Assembly (NCBI GenBank): GCA_942493325.1
Contig: OW818689.1
Span: 2,046,001 to 2,110,000, forward strand
DNA from: JAAFHB01 sp942493325
GTDB taxonomy: Bacteria; Bacteroidota; Bacteroidia; Bacteroidales; Prolixibacteraceae
Length of the DNA stretch: 64,000 nucleotides
Direction: 5' to 3'
The notes beneath the pieces are model-generated. The model saw nothing but the letters and a program-made list of their open reading frames with translations, was not told the origin of the DNA and made no database searches. Each line of letters opens with the position of its first letter. Position 1 is the stretch's first letter. Positions 18,338 through 27,583 of the stretch are shown here, one piece after another. A program made the position numbers and the translations under genes.

Positions 18338-18544
18338 TCACAGCCTGTTTAAATCTCTGATTTTCTGAGATGTATACCTAAATTGAAGGGGCTTTTCACT
18401 TATTGATCTTTCCATTCCCTTCAGCTTTTCAAGAGAAATATAAGTATTTAAAGCAATGATGATAGTTTCAGTGATATTTTTGGCATTTAAGAGAATTTTT
18501 GCCTCTTTAATAAGTGCATCGGGTATTATTGCAGTTACTTTCAT
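18338..18544 (-). CDS. VapB-type antitoxin, orphan
   Basis: This 68-residue protein begins with MKVTAIIPDALIKEAKILLN, the ribbon-helix-helix-like N-terminus of the VapB/DUF2191 antitoxin family. It continues NITETIIIALNTYISLEKLKGM and a C-terminal toxin-binding tail (KPLQFRYTSQKIRDLNRL). The partner PIN-domain toxin VapC normally starts within a few bases of the antitoxin stop. Here the DNA beyond 18338 is the end of the ORF6N pseudogene on the other strand and no toxin frame exists. It may be a solitary anti-addiction antitoxin or a relic. Confidence 0.75.
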   Translation of the reverse strand: MKVTAIIPDALIKEAKILLNAKNITETIIIALNTYISLEKLKGMERSISEKPLQFRYTSQKIRDLNRL

Positions 18545-18655
18545 TCGTATAAATTTTTTGGGTCAACACAAATATGCAATAAAGCATCGTATATTCAAAA
18601 GTGCGTAAAAAGCTTCAGCTATTTTACGCTAAATCGCCGGATTAAATGGTTTCAA

Positions 18656-18686
18656 TTGGAAATCGTTCTTAATTTAATTACTTTTG
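18656..18686 (+). promoter_or_regulatory. Promoter of the sigma/FecR operon
   Basis: TTGG at 18656-18659 and the -7 box TACTTTTG at 18679-18686 are separated by 19 nt, matching the Bacteroidota consensus. The whole block, GGTTTCAATTGGAAATCG onward, recurs upstream of the sigma stub at 44.8 kb. The start codon follows 50 nt after the -7 box. Confidence 0.65.
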
Positions 18687-18736
18687 ATTAACTAAATCGA
18701 ACTAAAGCAAAACTTTCTGCCGCAGATTATCAATCT

Positions 18737-19333
18737 ATGGAAAAAAACAGGGTAATGACCATTAGTAATACTGAAGAAATCATCTGCAGGCTGAAAAAGG
18801 ATGACAAATCCGCTTTAGATGTGTTGTTTAGCTACTACTACCCACGTTTGTACCACTTCTCTAAATCAATCCTTAAGATTGAAAATGAGATTGATGATAT
18901 TTTGCAGGAAGTGTTTGTCAAAATCTGGCTCAGCCGGGGGAAAATCGGAAATGCAGAAACATTTAATGCCTACATTTTCACAATCACAAAAAATGAAGTC
19001 CTTAATTTAATCAGATCAAAACTGAAAGACCATAATTTTAGAGATGAACTCTATCTCCGTTCAGTCGCTGAAGAATATCAGCCCCAAAATCAATTGGAAT
19101 ACGATGAAATCAAAACCGGTATTAATCAGATTGTGGCATGCCTGCCCGAAAAAAGGCAGCATGTTTTTATATTAAGCCGGACAGAAGGACTTTCGAATAA
19201 AGAAATTGCGCTAAAACTGAATATTTCCGAAAAAACAGTTGAAGATCATATCACCCACGCGATCAGGCATATAAAGATCTCGATGAAAGATATGGGAATT
19301 CTCTCTCTCCTCTATTGCTATCTTTTTTTATAA
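18737..19333 (+). CDS. ECF RNA polymerase sigma factor (Sus-locus type)
   Basis: A 198-residue sigma-70 family protein. Region 2 (about 24-90) includes LFSYYYPRLYHFSKSIL and DDILQEVFVKIW for core binding and -10 recognition. Region 4 (about 140-182) has the HTH GLSNKEIALKLNISEKTVEDHI. It is followed by fecR (36-56 nt) and a SusC with an STN domain, which is the classic trans-envelope signalling set: substrate-loaded SusC signals through FecR to free the sigma factor, which then transcribes the Sus operon. The start at 18737 fits the family; an internal Met7 is possible. Confidence 0.95.
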   Translation: MEKNRVMTISNTEEIICRLKKDDKSALDVLFSYYYPRLYHFSKSILKIENEIDDILQEVFVKIWLSRGKIGNAETFNAYIFTITKNEVLNLIRSKLKDHNFRDELYLRSVAEEYQPQNQLEYDEIKTGINQIVACLPEKRQHVFILSRTEGLSNKEIALKLNISEKTVEDHITHAIRHIKISMKDMGILSLLYCYLFL

Positions 19334-19388
19334 TTTTTCACTTTCTGAGCAGGGGGTACCCCACCCTTTTGTGTATTACCAGTACAAC

Positions 19389-20363
19389 ATGGAAAAACAA
19401 ATCAGCAAATATTTGAACGGCACAGCCAACCCGGAAGAATTTACGAGGGTTATAGAGGCGTTATGTGCACAGGATAACAAGGACAAATTGTCAGCAGATC
19501 TCCTGATATTCTGGAAGAAAACTCTAGGCGAGGCTATAGAAAACCGGGTAAACAGTCAATTGCTCGATAAAATTCACCACCGCATTGCATTGGAAGAATC
19601 CAAAGCAGTTGCCCGTCGTTTTACGATTTACCGAAACCTCCTCAAAATCGCCGCAGTACTAATTATCGGATTAATATCCACGACAATCATATTATTCAAC
19701 CAACCTCAGAAACAACTGTTCACTGATGTGGTTGAAACGGTCACTACCCCTTATGGTGCCAGAACCAGTTTTATACTTCCCGACGGATCGGAAGTGTGGT
19801 TAAATTCGGGATCGAAAATCTCCTATCCCAAACAGTATATGGAGATTCGTAATGTAGAGCTCACCGGACAGGCCTATTTTAAGGTGGTTAAAGATGGAAA
19901 ACCCTTTATGGTAAAAACCGGGTATGGGACCATTGAAGTGATGGGTACCTCCTTCGATGTAAAAGCTTTCGCAGATGATAACTTCGTAACTACCCTTGTT
20001 GAAGGAACTGTTAAAGTAAGAAATAAAAAAAATCAGGTAGCCATTTTAAAGCCGGGTCAGCAATCCGTCATCACACAGAACAATGCATTCTCAACGAAAG
20101 AAGTAAACACAGAATTAAGCACTTCCTGGAAAGAGGGAAAACTAATGTTTGTAAAAGAACCTTTTGAGCATGTTGCCAGGGAGTTGGAACGGTGGTACAA
20201 TGTAAAAATTGAATTACAGGGTATTAAACTCCAGAAATTAGGTTATACAGGAACAATAGAAATGGAGACTTTTAGCGAAGTTCTTGAGTTGATCAACACT
20301 ACAACACCTATTAAATATAAGTTCGACAAAAAGACAAGGATATTAAAAATATCAGGTAGATAA
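19389..20363 (+). CDS. FecR-family anti-sigma factor
   Basis: The frame is open from GTG 19371, but ATG 19389 (MEKQISKYLNG) gives the family's usual start, leaving 324 residues. Residues 1-80 form the cytoplasmic sigma-binding part and 86-103 a single transmembrane helix (IAAVLIIGLISTTIILF). Residues about 118-215 are the periplasmic FecR domain (TPYGARTSFILPDGSEVWLNSG, GQAYFKV), and a DUF4974 secretin-like C-terminal domain (about 245-320) contacts the STN domain of SusC. It controls the adjacent sigma factor. A degenerate copy of its last codons survives at 44.99-45.02 kb. Confidence 0.95.
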   Translation: MEKQISKYLNGTANPEEFTRVIEALCAQDNKDKLSADLLIFWKKTLGEAIENRVNSQLLDKIHHRIALEESKAVARRFTIYRNLLKIAAVLIIGLISTTIILFNQPQKQLFTDVVETVTTPYGARTSFILPDGSEVWLNSGSKISYPKQYMEIRNVELTGQAYFKVVKDGKPFMVKTGYGTIEVMGTSFDVKAFADDNFVTTLVEGTVKVRNKKNQVAILKPGQQSVITQNNAFSTKEVNTELSTSWKEGKLMFVKEPFEHVARELERWYNVKIELQGIKLQKLGYTGTIEMETFSEVLELINTTTPIKYKFDKKTRILKISGR

Positions 20364-20447
20364 ACCTTTGACTGACAAAATTGAACCAAATTATTAACCA
20401 AATTATTTAAAGCATGGAGATAAAGAAACAACCAGATTCAAAAAAGT

Positions 20448-20475
20448 AAAGGTGAGAATAGCCGTTCCCACCTTT
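20448..20475. promoter_or_regulatory. Conserved hairpin between fecR and susC
   Basis: AAAGGTG (20448-20454) pairs with CACCTTT (20469-20475). The same hairpin, with a changed loop but the same stem, lies at the same distance before the second susC (45104-45131). On the plus strand no U-run follows, so it looks more like a leader or processing element than a terminator. On the minus strand a T-rich tract follows it. Confidence 0.45.
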
Positions 20476-20522
20476 AAACAGATTCGATTTAAAAAAACAT
20501 TATTTAAACCAATTGCAAAGTT

Positions 20523-23500
20523 ATGAATAAATTGCTGCGAAAATATGGCAATATGCCATTATTTTATCAATTTTTTAGAAAAATGAAACTAACTATTCTG
20601 ATTGTAACGGTGTCAATATTAAGCTGTTTCTCTGCCGAAAGCTATTCGCAAAACACTAAATTGACAATTGCGGAGAATAACTCCACGCTGCTCAATGTTC
20701 TTCGGGCTATCGAAGCACAGAGCGAATTCAAATTCTTCTACAACGAAAAGGTAGATGTCAACAAAGAAGTATCTGTAGAGGTAACCCAAAAATCGATCAC
20801 TGAGATCCTCGAAAAGGTGTTATCAAGTACATCAGTCAAATACAAGGTGCTTGGCCGCCAGATTGCGCTGTACGATAAAAACGAGATGGAACCTTTTATA
20901 AGTGAACAGCAGGGCAAAAAGGTGACTGGTAAAGTTACTGATCAGGCCGGAGCCTCATTGCCCGGTGTTTCAGTTGTGGTAAAAGGAACTACGACTGGAG
21001 TAATAACTGATGCTGACGGAATTTACTCATTGACCAATATTGCAGAAAATGCAACTTTGCAGTTTTCATTTGTGGGGATGAAGATGCAGGAGATCGCAGT
21101 TGGCGGTAAAACTACCATTAATGTTAGTCTCATAGATGAAACAATTGGAATTGAAGAAGTTGTAGCTGTGGGATATGGTGTGCAAAAAAAAGCGACCATG
21201 ACCGGTTCAATTAGTAGCCTAAAGGGAGCAGAGCTTTCTAAAACTCCCGTCACCAATGTTAGTCAGACATTATCCGGTCGTATACCTGGTATAACCTCCA
21301 TGCAGCGTAGTGGTGAGCCTGGGGCCGATGATGCGATTATACGAATACGGGGAACGAATACTTTAGGAGACAATAATCCTTTAATTGTGGTGGATGGGGT
21401 TCCAGGCCGTTCGTTATCAAGGATTGATCCGAGTTCAATTGAAAGTATAACCGTACTTAAAGATGCTTCTGCAGCAATTTATGGTTCACAAGCAGCAAAT
21501 GGGGTAATTTTAGTAACTACCAAGCGAGGCAAACTAGGTAAACCTGCAGTTACTATTAGTTTAAATCAGGGATATAATCAACCCACCAGAATACCTGAAA
21601 TGAGTAATGGATCAGAATATGCAACATTACTGAATGAAATTGATTTATATGATGGCAGGGCACCAAGATATACACAAGAAGAAGTTGAGAGATTCACTGC
21701 TGGTTCTGATCCCTGGCTTTATCCAAATACAGACTGGTTTGCCGCTGTGCTGAAACCCTGGTCATCCCAGAAAGATATGAATGCTCAAATGGAAGGAGGC
21801 AGCGAACAAATCAATTATTTTTTATCAGTTGGGTCAAAATTCCAGGATGGGTATTATCACAATAGTGTTAGCAATTATAAGCAATATGACTTTCGAAGTA
21901 ATATTGATGCAAAGGTATCGGAAAATATTAAAGTGAGTGTTGACATTTATGGAAGATTAGGAAATAGACAAGCCCCAACCAGAGGATATGGAACTATATT
22001 TAGAACCGCTACTTTGGGAAATCCAAATATACATGCCATCTGGCCTGATGGATCCGCTGGACCTGATATAATAGAAGGAAGTAATCCGGTTACGATTAGC
22101 ACCAATGCTGCTGGCTATGATAATGATAAAGTCTATACACTTAACAGCAGTTTTAAAATAGATATTAAAGTTCCATGGATCAAAGGATTATCTCTCACTG
22201 GAAGTGCAAATTTGGATAAATCATTTCAAAACCGTAAACGCTTTGAAACTCCCTGGGAAGTAAATACCTGGGATAAAAAAACCTATGATGAAAATAATAT
22301 TCCGGTTCTTAATTCAGCGATGGTTCCTTTTGCAGATGCCCGATTAACACAATACATGTATGACAATCAGAGCCTTTTGCTTAATAGTATTATGAACTAT
22401 GAGAAAACTCTGAATAAACATGCATTCAATTTAATGGCCGGAGTTGAATCACGAGTAGGAAAGGGAAACAATTTTAATGCCTACAGAAGACATTTCGTCT
22501 CGACAGTTATTCCTGAGTTATTTGCAGGTGGCGGGCAAGATAAAGACAATACTGGAGTATCCTATGAAAATGCAAGATTGAATTATTTTGGCAGGGTCAA
22601 CTACAATTACAGTGGAAAACTGCTTTTTGAATTTGTATGGAGATACGATGGTTCTTATATGTTTCCCAAAGAAAACCGATATGGGTTTTTCCCTGGTGTT
22701 TCATTAGGATGGAGACTATCAGAAGAAAATTTCTGGAAAGAAAACCTCTCTTTTATTGATAATTTTAAATTGCGGGCTTCGTACGGACAAACTGGAAATG
22801 ACCGGATTGGTGAATGGCAATATTTATCATCTTATGGTTATAGTGGTAATGTTTATAATTTCGGAGTTAGTGAAGCCCACAAATTGCTTTATGAGGCAAG
22901 AATACCAAATGAAAACATTACCTGGGAAGTTGCCGATCAGGCAAATGTTGGTTTCGAATCCGATTTTATTAATAAAAAACTATATATTGAGTTTGATTAC
23001 TTCGATTACAGGCGTTCCAATATATTATGGTGGAGAAATGCATCAGTACCAACTTCAACCGGACTTAGCTTACCGCGTGAGAACATTGGAAAAGTAACCA
23101 ACAGAGGTTTCGATTTTAATATTAGCTATCGTGATAAGAATCGGGACTTCGGGTACAACATTTCTTTCAATGCTGGTTATTCCAGAAATAAAATCACTTT
23201 TTGGGATGAAACTCCCGGAAGTCCGAAATGGCAGGAATCAACAGGGAAACCTATTCCTACAAACCCAAGTGATGTAAGTCAGGATCTATATTATGTTTCA
23301 CTAGGGATATTTAAAGATCAAGCTGCAGTTAATGCTTATCCTCATTGGGAAAATGCACGACCAGGAGATATCATTTTTGAGGATACAAATGATGATAAGA
23401 TAATCAACGGATTGGATAGGGTTCGAAATGAGAAAAATAACATACCGAGATTTACAGGTGGACTTAATGTTGGTTTGACCTACAAACAATTTGATCTCTC

Positions 23501-23924
23501 CGTTCTTTTTCAGGGCACAGCCGGAGCTGTAAGATATATTTCAACAGAATCTGGTCAAATTGGCAATTTTCTAAAAGATTTTTATGATACCAGATGGACT
23601 CCTGAAAATCCAACTGCCAGTGGCCCAAGAACCTTTAACCGTGATGCTGAATATTGGAGAAATAACCGTAATACTTATTTCCTTCGCAGTTCGGATTACA
23701 TTAGGCTTAAAACTGTGGAGTTAGGATATAACTTACCTGCAAAGATTAACAGTAAATTAGGTATTGGAGGCTTGCGGTTTTATGTCAGTGGTTATAACCT
23801 GCTAACCTATAGTCCGGATATAAAAGACTTCGATCCTGAATCTGAACAACTCAGTCTCAGTGGACAAAGTCAACCCTACCCGGCTCAAAGAGTTATAAAC
23901 GGGGGAATTAGTTTAACCTTTTAA
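20523..23924 (+). CDS. SusC/RagA-type TonB-dependent transporter with STN domain
   Basis: A 1133-residue outer-membrane transporter. A signal sequence (MKLTILIVTVSILS from residue 21) ends near YSQ at 43. The STN domain covers about 46-120 (LLNVLRAIEAQSEFKFFYNE), the regulatory CarboxypepD-like domain about 132-215 (VTGKVTDQAGASLPGVSVVV), the plug about 218-330 (PLIVVDGVPG, SAAIYGSQAANGVILVTTK), then the 22-strand barrel to the C-terminal Phe. It imports oligosaccharides captured by its SusD partner with TonB energy. The STN domain and the upstream sigma/FecR pair show that it also senses substrate. The exact glycan is unknown; the downstream fucosidase points to a fucosylated one. Confidence 0.97.
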   Translation: MNKLLRKYGNMPLFYQFFRKMKLTILIVTVSILSCFSAESYSQNTKLTIAENNSTLLNVLRAIEAQSEFKFFYNEKVDVNKEVSVEVTQKSITEILEKVLSSTSVKYKVLGRQIALYDKNEMEPFISEQQGKKVTGKVTDQAGASLPGVSVVVKGTTTGVITDADGIYSLTNIAENATLQFSFVGMKMQEIAVGGKTTINVSLIDETIGIEEVVAVGYGVQKKATMTGSISSLKGAELSKTPVTNVSQTLSGRIPGITSMQRSGEPGADDAIIRIRGTNTLGDNNPLIVVDGVPGRSLSRIDPSSIESITVLKDASAAIYGSQAANGVILVTTKRGKLGKPAVTISLNQGYNQPTRIPEMSNGSEYATLLNEIDLYDGRAPRYTQEEVERFTAGSDPWLYPNTDWFAAVLKPWSSQKDMNAQMEGGSEQINYFLSVGSKFQDGYYHNSVSNYKQYDFRSNIDAKVSENIKVSVDIYGRLGNRQAPTRGYGTIFRTATLGNPNIHAIWPDGSAGPDIIEGSNPVTISTNAAGYDNDKVYTLNSSFKIDIKVPWIKGLSLTGSANLDKSFQNRKRFETPWEVNTWDKKTYDENNIPVLNSAMVPFADARLTQYMYDNQSLLLNSIMNYEKTLNKHAFNLMAGVESRVGKGNNFNAYRRHFVSTVIPELFAGGGQDKDNTGVSYENARLNYFGRVNYNYSGKLLFEFVWRYDGSYMFPKENRYGFFPGVSLGWRLSEENFWKENLSFIDNFKLRASYGQTGNDRIGEWQYLSSYGYSGNVYNFGVSEAHKLLYEARIPNENITWEVADQANVGFESDFINKKLYIEFDYFDYRRSNILWWRNASVPTSTGLSLPRENIGKVTNRGFDFNISYRDKNRDFGYNISFNAGYSRNKITFWDETPGSPKWQESTGKPIPTNPSDVSQDLYYVSLGIFKDQAAVNAYPHWENARPGDIIFEDTNDDKIINGLDRVRNEKNNIPRFTGGLNVGLTYKQFDLSVLFQGTAGAVRYISTESGQIGNFLKDFYDTRWTPENPTASGPRTFNRDAEYWRNNRNTYFLRSSDYIRLKTVELGYNLPAKINSKLGIGGLRFYVSGYNLLTYSPDIKDFDPESEQLSLSGQSQPYPAQRVINGGISLTF

Positions 23925-23936
23925 AAATTTGCAGAC

Positions 23937-25721
23937 ATGAAAAAAAACAATTATAAAAGAATAATCTATTACTTTTTAGGTTTATTCATCTTGATACAAT
24001 TCAGCTCTTGCGAAGATTTTCTTGATAAGCAACCTATGGATCAATATGGTGAGGAAGCTGTTTGGAGCGATCTGGCTATGATGGAACATTTCGTAAACAA
24101 TATTTATTGGAATATAGGCCATAGTTTTGACAGACCTATGATAGGCGTATTTACAGATGAGTCGATGTTTGATCCAGGTTCCGATCAAGGGCATGGAAAT
24201 GTTGTAAAAAGCCTTATCACACCGAGTGATTATGGTGTTTTTGATACCTGGAGCCGAACTCAAAAAATGAGATGGGAACATCATTACAGATACATAAGAG
24301 CTTGTAACTTATTCCTTGATCAAGTTGAAGGAAGGACCTACAAGAATGAAGAATTAAAAAAGAGGCTTACAGGTGAAGTTTATTTTTTAAGAGCCTATCA
24401 TTATCACAATCTGGTTTTTCAATATGGTGGCGTTCCAATAATTAAAACAGCATATGGACTAAAGGATGACTTTTTAGCAGCACGTAATACTTTTGAGCAA
24501 TGCATAAATTTTATTGTTGAAGATTGCGATAAAGCCGCGGAACTACTACCACTTAAAGCGGAGGGCAGTACTTTTGGCAGAGCTACAAAAGGAGCAACAA
24601 TAGCACTTAAAACGAGAGTTCTTTTGTATGCTGCCAGTGATTTATACAACTCAAACGCCTTATGGACAAATGGCTACGCAAATCCGGAACTAATTGGATA
24701 TGTTGGAGGTACTAGAAATGCAAGGTGGCTGGCAGCCAAAAACGCTGCAAAATCTGTTATTGATTTAGGTGTATATAGTCTTCACAAAGAGCAACCGGCA
24801 CCAGGAGATTCAGTGGCTCAGAATTACGACCAGGTATTCACCTTGAATCAAACCAGCGAAGATATTTTTATAAGGACTTTTACTCAGTCTAACCAGGTTT
24901 GGACAATGAATATAGGTCAACAGAATCTCCCTGCCGGGTATAAAGGCTGGGCAAATGTTAGTCCTATTAATAGTATGGTGGATGATTTTGAAATGAAAAA
25001 TGGAGAAAAATTTGACTGGAGTAACCCGGAGCACAAGGCAGATCCCTATAAAAACAGGGAACCTCGTTTTTATGTCGATATTTTTTATGACGGGGCTAAG
25101 TGGAGACAACGACCGGCCGATGTAATTGCCGCGGACCCCATTGGGATTATTCAAACTGGCAAGTACCAAAGAGCTGATGGCACATGGTTGGGTGGACTCG
25201 ACGCATTAAACAATCCGGTTACAACCTGGAATGGTACATATACATCCTATTATTTAAGAAAATTTCAGAACATTGCGGTTGATGCACCTAAGGTGGTAAC
25301 TACAATTCCCTGGCGTTTTATCAGGTATGCTGAAATTTTGCTTAGTTATGCTGAAGCGTGTATAGAATTGGGTGAATATGGTGAAGGTAGAAAGTATGTT
25401 AATATAGTACGAAAACGTGCAGGACTACCAAATAGTACGGCAAGTGACAATGATTTACGGAAAGCACTTAGGCATGAGAGGAAAATTGAATTAATGTTTG
25501 AAGATCAACGCTTTTTTGATATTCGCAGATGGATGATCGCTCCGCAAGTCATAACAGATGCATTCGGGCTTGATATCAGATATAACTACGGTAAGGTTAA
25601 ACCAAGTTACGAAATCATTCATGTTCAGGATAGAGATTGGAAAGATCGTTTTTATTTTTTCCCTATCAAATTAGATGAAATGAATAAAAATAAATTGCTG
25701 GTTCAAAACCCTCTTTATTGA
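23937..25721 (+). CDS. SusD/RagB-family surface glycan-binding lipoprotein
   Basis: A 594-residue partner of the preceding SusC, 12 nt downstream. The lipoprotein signal ends IQFSSC (Cys25). TPR-like helices of the SusD fold follow (LTGEVYFLRAYHYHNLVFQYGGVPII), and the conserved C-terminal ALRHERKIELMFEDQRFFDIRRW is present. It lies on the cell surface as the lid of the SusC barrel and binds the oligosaccharide. A strong hairpin follows the gene. Confidence 0.97.
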   Translation: MKKNNYKRIIYYFLGLFILIQFSSCEDFLDKQPMDQYGEEAVWSDLAMMEHFVNNIYWNIGHSFDRPMIGVFTDESMFDPGSDQGHGNVVKSLITPSDYGVFDTWSRTQKMRWEHHYRYIRACNLFLDQVEGRTYKNEELKKRLTGEVYFLRAYHYHNLVFQYGGVPIIKTAYGLKDDFLAARNTFEQCINFIVEDCDKAAELLPLKAEGSTFGRATKGATIALKTRVLLYAASDLYNSNALWTNGYANPELIGYVGGTRNARWLAAKNAAKSVIDLGVYSLHKEQPAPGDSVAQNYDQVFTLNQTSEDIFIRTFTQSNQVWTMNIGQQNLPAGYKGWANVSPINSMVDDFEMKNGEKFDWSNPEHKADPYKNREPRFYVDIFYDGAKWRQRPADVIAADPIGIIQTGKYQRADGTWLGGLDALNNPVTTWNGTYTSYYLRKFQNIAVDAPKVVTTIPWRFIRYAEILLSYAEACIELGEYGEGRKYVNIVRKRAGLPNSTASDNDLRKALRHERKIELMFEDQRFFDIRRWMIAPQVITDAFGLDIRYNYGKVKPSYEIIHVQDRDWKDRFYFFPIKLDEMNKNKLLVQNPLY

Positions 25722-25805
25722 AAAATGTAAATCCTTAAAAACCCCGATATACCCTTCCCTAAAGAGGGTCGTACAAAGGTTTTTCTTTGGATCTCTGTGT
25801 CGTGT

Positions 25806-25850
25806 CTCAGTATTATCTGAAAAATAATATTTTATTCAGATAATACTGAG
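25806..25850. terminator. 16-bp perfect hairpin after susD
   Basis: CTCAGTATTATCTGAA (25806-25821) pairs perfectly with 25835-25850 across a 13-nt AT-rich loop. Partly complementary flanks extend the stem. It lies in the 275-nt gap between susD and the GH29 gene and would reduce read-through into the enzyme gene. Confidence 0.65.
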
Positions 25851-25996
25851 ATGACACTGAGAACTTCAGAGTTTTATCAATCCACTATTTTTCAAAGATT
25901 GATTGATATCAGTACTCCTTTTACCTGTTTAAAATAAGTAAATCAGGGATAAATGACACATGCATACCCAATTAACAAAATATTTAATCTAAAGTT

Positions 25997-27385
25997 ATGC
26001 GCTTAAAAATACTTTTTATTGTTTGTTTTTGGATTGGCACCTTTTCTTTAGCGAAGGTGATGGCGCAGGCGCCTTACCAACCAACCTGGGAGTCACTTGA
26101 CTCCCATAAAATGCCGCAATGGTACGATGATGCAAAAATAGGATTGAGCATGCACTGGGGCGTTTATTCTGTTCCCGCATGGGCTCCGCGCGAAAAAGGG
26201 ATTTCGTATGCCGAATGGTACGGAAAGAGAATGACCGAAAAGGCTAATCCTACATTCGCCTACAATAAGGAGACTTATGGGGAAAACTTTACCTACGATG
26301 ATTTTATTCCAAAATGGAAAGCTGAAGACTTTAATGCATCGGAATGGGCCCGTTTTGCGAAAAATATGGGCGCAAATTATATTTTCATTACCTCGAAACA
26401 TCATGACGGGTTTTGCTTATGGCCTACAAAATATACCGATCGCAATGCAATGAAAATGGGTCCGAAAAAAGATCTGCTCGGGAAATTTTTCACAGCGGGC
26501 CGGAAAGAAAACTTAAAAGTCGGATTGTATTATTCACTTTATGAGTGGTTTAATCCACTTTACACGGGTAAAGAAATTCCATACGCCGGATTGAAGAAAG
26601 TGAATAATTATGTCGACGATTTTATGATTCCGCAAATTAAGGAACTTATCGACTTGTACCATCCCGACTTTTTTTATTTCGACGGTGAGTGGGATCACCC
26701 TGAATCGTTCTGGAAAATGAAAGAAGTGGTGGCTTATTACTATAACGAAGCGGCCAAACGGAACCAGGAGGTTTTTGTCAACGACCGATTTGGAAAAGAC
26801 GAGAGGGGCAAACACGGAGATTTGTACAATGTGGAATACAGTTACGATAAAGGCAGCGAAGGAAAGCTTACACACAAATGGTCGTTCTGGCAGGGAATCG
26901 CCAAGACATTTGGTTATAACCAGGATACCGACATGGAAGATTGCCTGAGCCCGAAAGTATTTATTGATAAAGTAATTGACGGGGTGAGTCGCAACGGTAA
27001 TTTTGATATTAACGTGGGTCCCACGGCGGCAGGTATCATTCCGGAATATGAACAATACCCGTTACTCAAGTTAGGTGACTGGCTAAAAGTAAACGGAGAG
27101 GCAATCTACGGAACTGGGGTATGGAAAACGCAGATTGAAGGTGATGCACGGTTTACATCAAAAGGCGATTATGTTTATGCCACTTTCCTCAAATGGCAGG
27201 GCGATGAGTTTAAACTGAAATCTGTAAAACCTGTTGAGGGTTCGAAAATTACGATGCTGGGTGTTCCCGGCGATCTGACCTGGAAGTGGGACGCTGCCAA
27301 TGGTTTAATCATCAGTTATCCGAAACAGAAAGCCCGGCCCACCTCATGCAGTTATGCATGGGCCTTTAGAATAAAGGTCAAATAG
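25997..27385 (+). CDS. GH29 alpha-L-fucosidase
   Basis: A 462-residue exported GH29 protein with a Sec signal (KVMAQ-A, about residue 24). It carries IGLSMHWGVYSVPAW with the fucose-binding His, ITSKHHDGFCLWPTKYTDRN, and Asp229 as nucleophile in DFFYFDGEWDH. A C-terminal beta-domain is present. It lies downstream of the first SusC/SusD pair and probably belongs to the same utilisation locus, either by read-through past the hairpin or from its own promoter. A hairpin follows at 27443-27481. Confidence 0.95.
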   Translation: MRLKILFIVCFWIGTFSLAKVMAQAPYQPTWESLDSHKMPQWYDDAKIGLSMHWGVYSVPAWAPREKGISYAEWYGKRMTEKANPTFAYNKETYGENFTYDDFIPKWKAEDFNASEWARFAKNMGANYIFITSKHHDGFCLWPTKYTDRNAMKMGPKKDLLGKFFTAGRKENLKVGLYYSLYEWFNPLYTGKEIPYAGLKKVNNYVDDFMIPQIKELIDLYHPDFFYFDGEWDHPESFWKMKEVVAYYYNEAAKRNQEVFVNDRFGKDERGKHGDLYNVEYSYDKGSEGKLTHKWSFWQGIAKTFGYNQDTDMEDCLSPKVFIDKVIDGVSRNGNFDINVGPTAAGIIPEYEQYPLLKLGDWLKVNGEAIYGTGVWKTQIEGDARFTSKGDYVYATFLKWQGDEFKLKSVKPVEGSKITMLGVPGDLTWKWDAANGLIISYPKQKARPTSCSYAWAFRIKVK

Positions 27386-27442
27386 TAATATTTGAACGCT
27401 ACCAGAAGCAGAATATTTGCTTAAAGTTGGATGGAATAGGAC

Positions 27443-27481
27443 ATACTATATATGAATACTAATTGTATTAATATATAGTAT
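27443..27481. terminator. Hairpin after the GH29 gene
   Basis: ATACTATATAT (27443-27453) pairs with 27471-27481, and an inner 5-bp stem AATAC/GTATT extends it, giving a nearly continuous 16-bp stem. It separates the first Sus locus from the glycyl radical operon. Confidence 0.5.
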
Positions 27482-27485
27482 TGGT

Positions 27486-27568
27486 TAAACATAGGCATTA
27501 CGATAACGCATAAACTATGTATTATTTTAAAACATAGCCAATATTTAATATATTATGTTTAAACATAA
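27486..27568. promoter_or_regulatory. Candidate operator region of the glycyl-radical operon
   Basis: A perfect 16-bp palindrome, TTATGTTTAAACATAA (27553-27568), ends 15 nt before the first start codon of the operon. Further copies of the half-site AAACATA occur at about 27488 and 27530 (the latter as CTATGT...ACATAG). Clustered half-sites before a large operon suggest binding by a dimeric regulator; which one is unknown and none is encoded nearby. Confidence 0.45.
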
Positions 27569-27583
27569 ATATAACTTCACATA

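Noticed and set aside
27443..27481. Insertion-sequence terminal repeat
   Set aside because: No transposase or target duplication accompanies it; a terminator-like hairpin after GH29 is the simpler reading.
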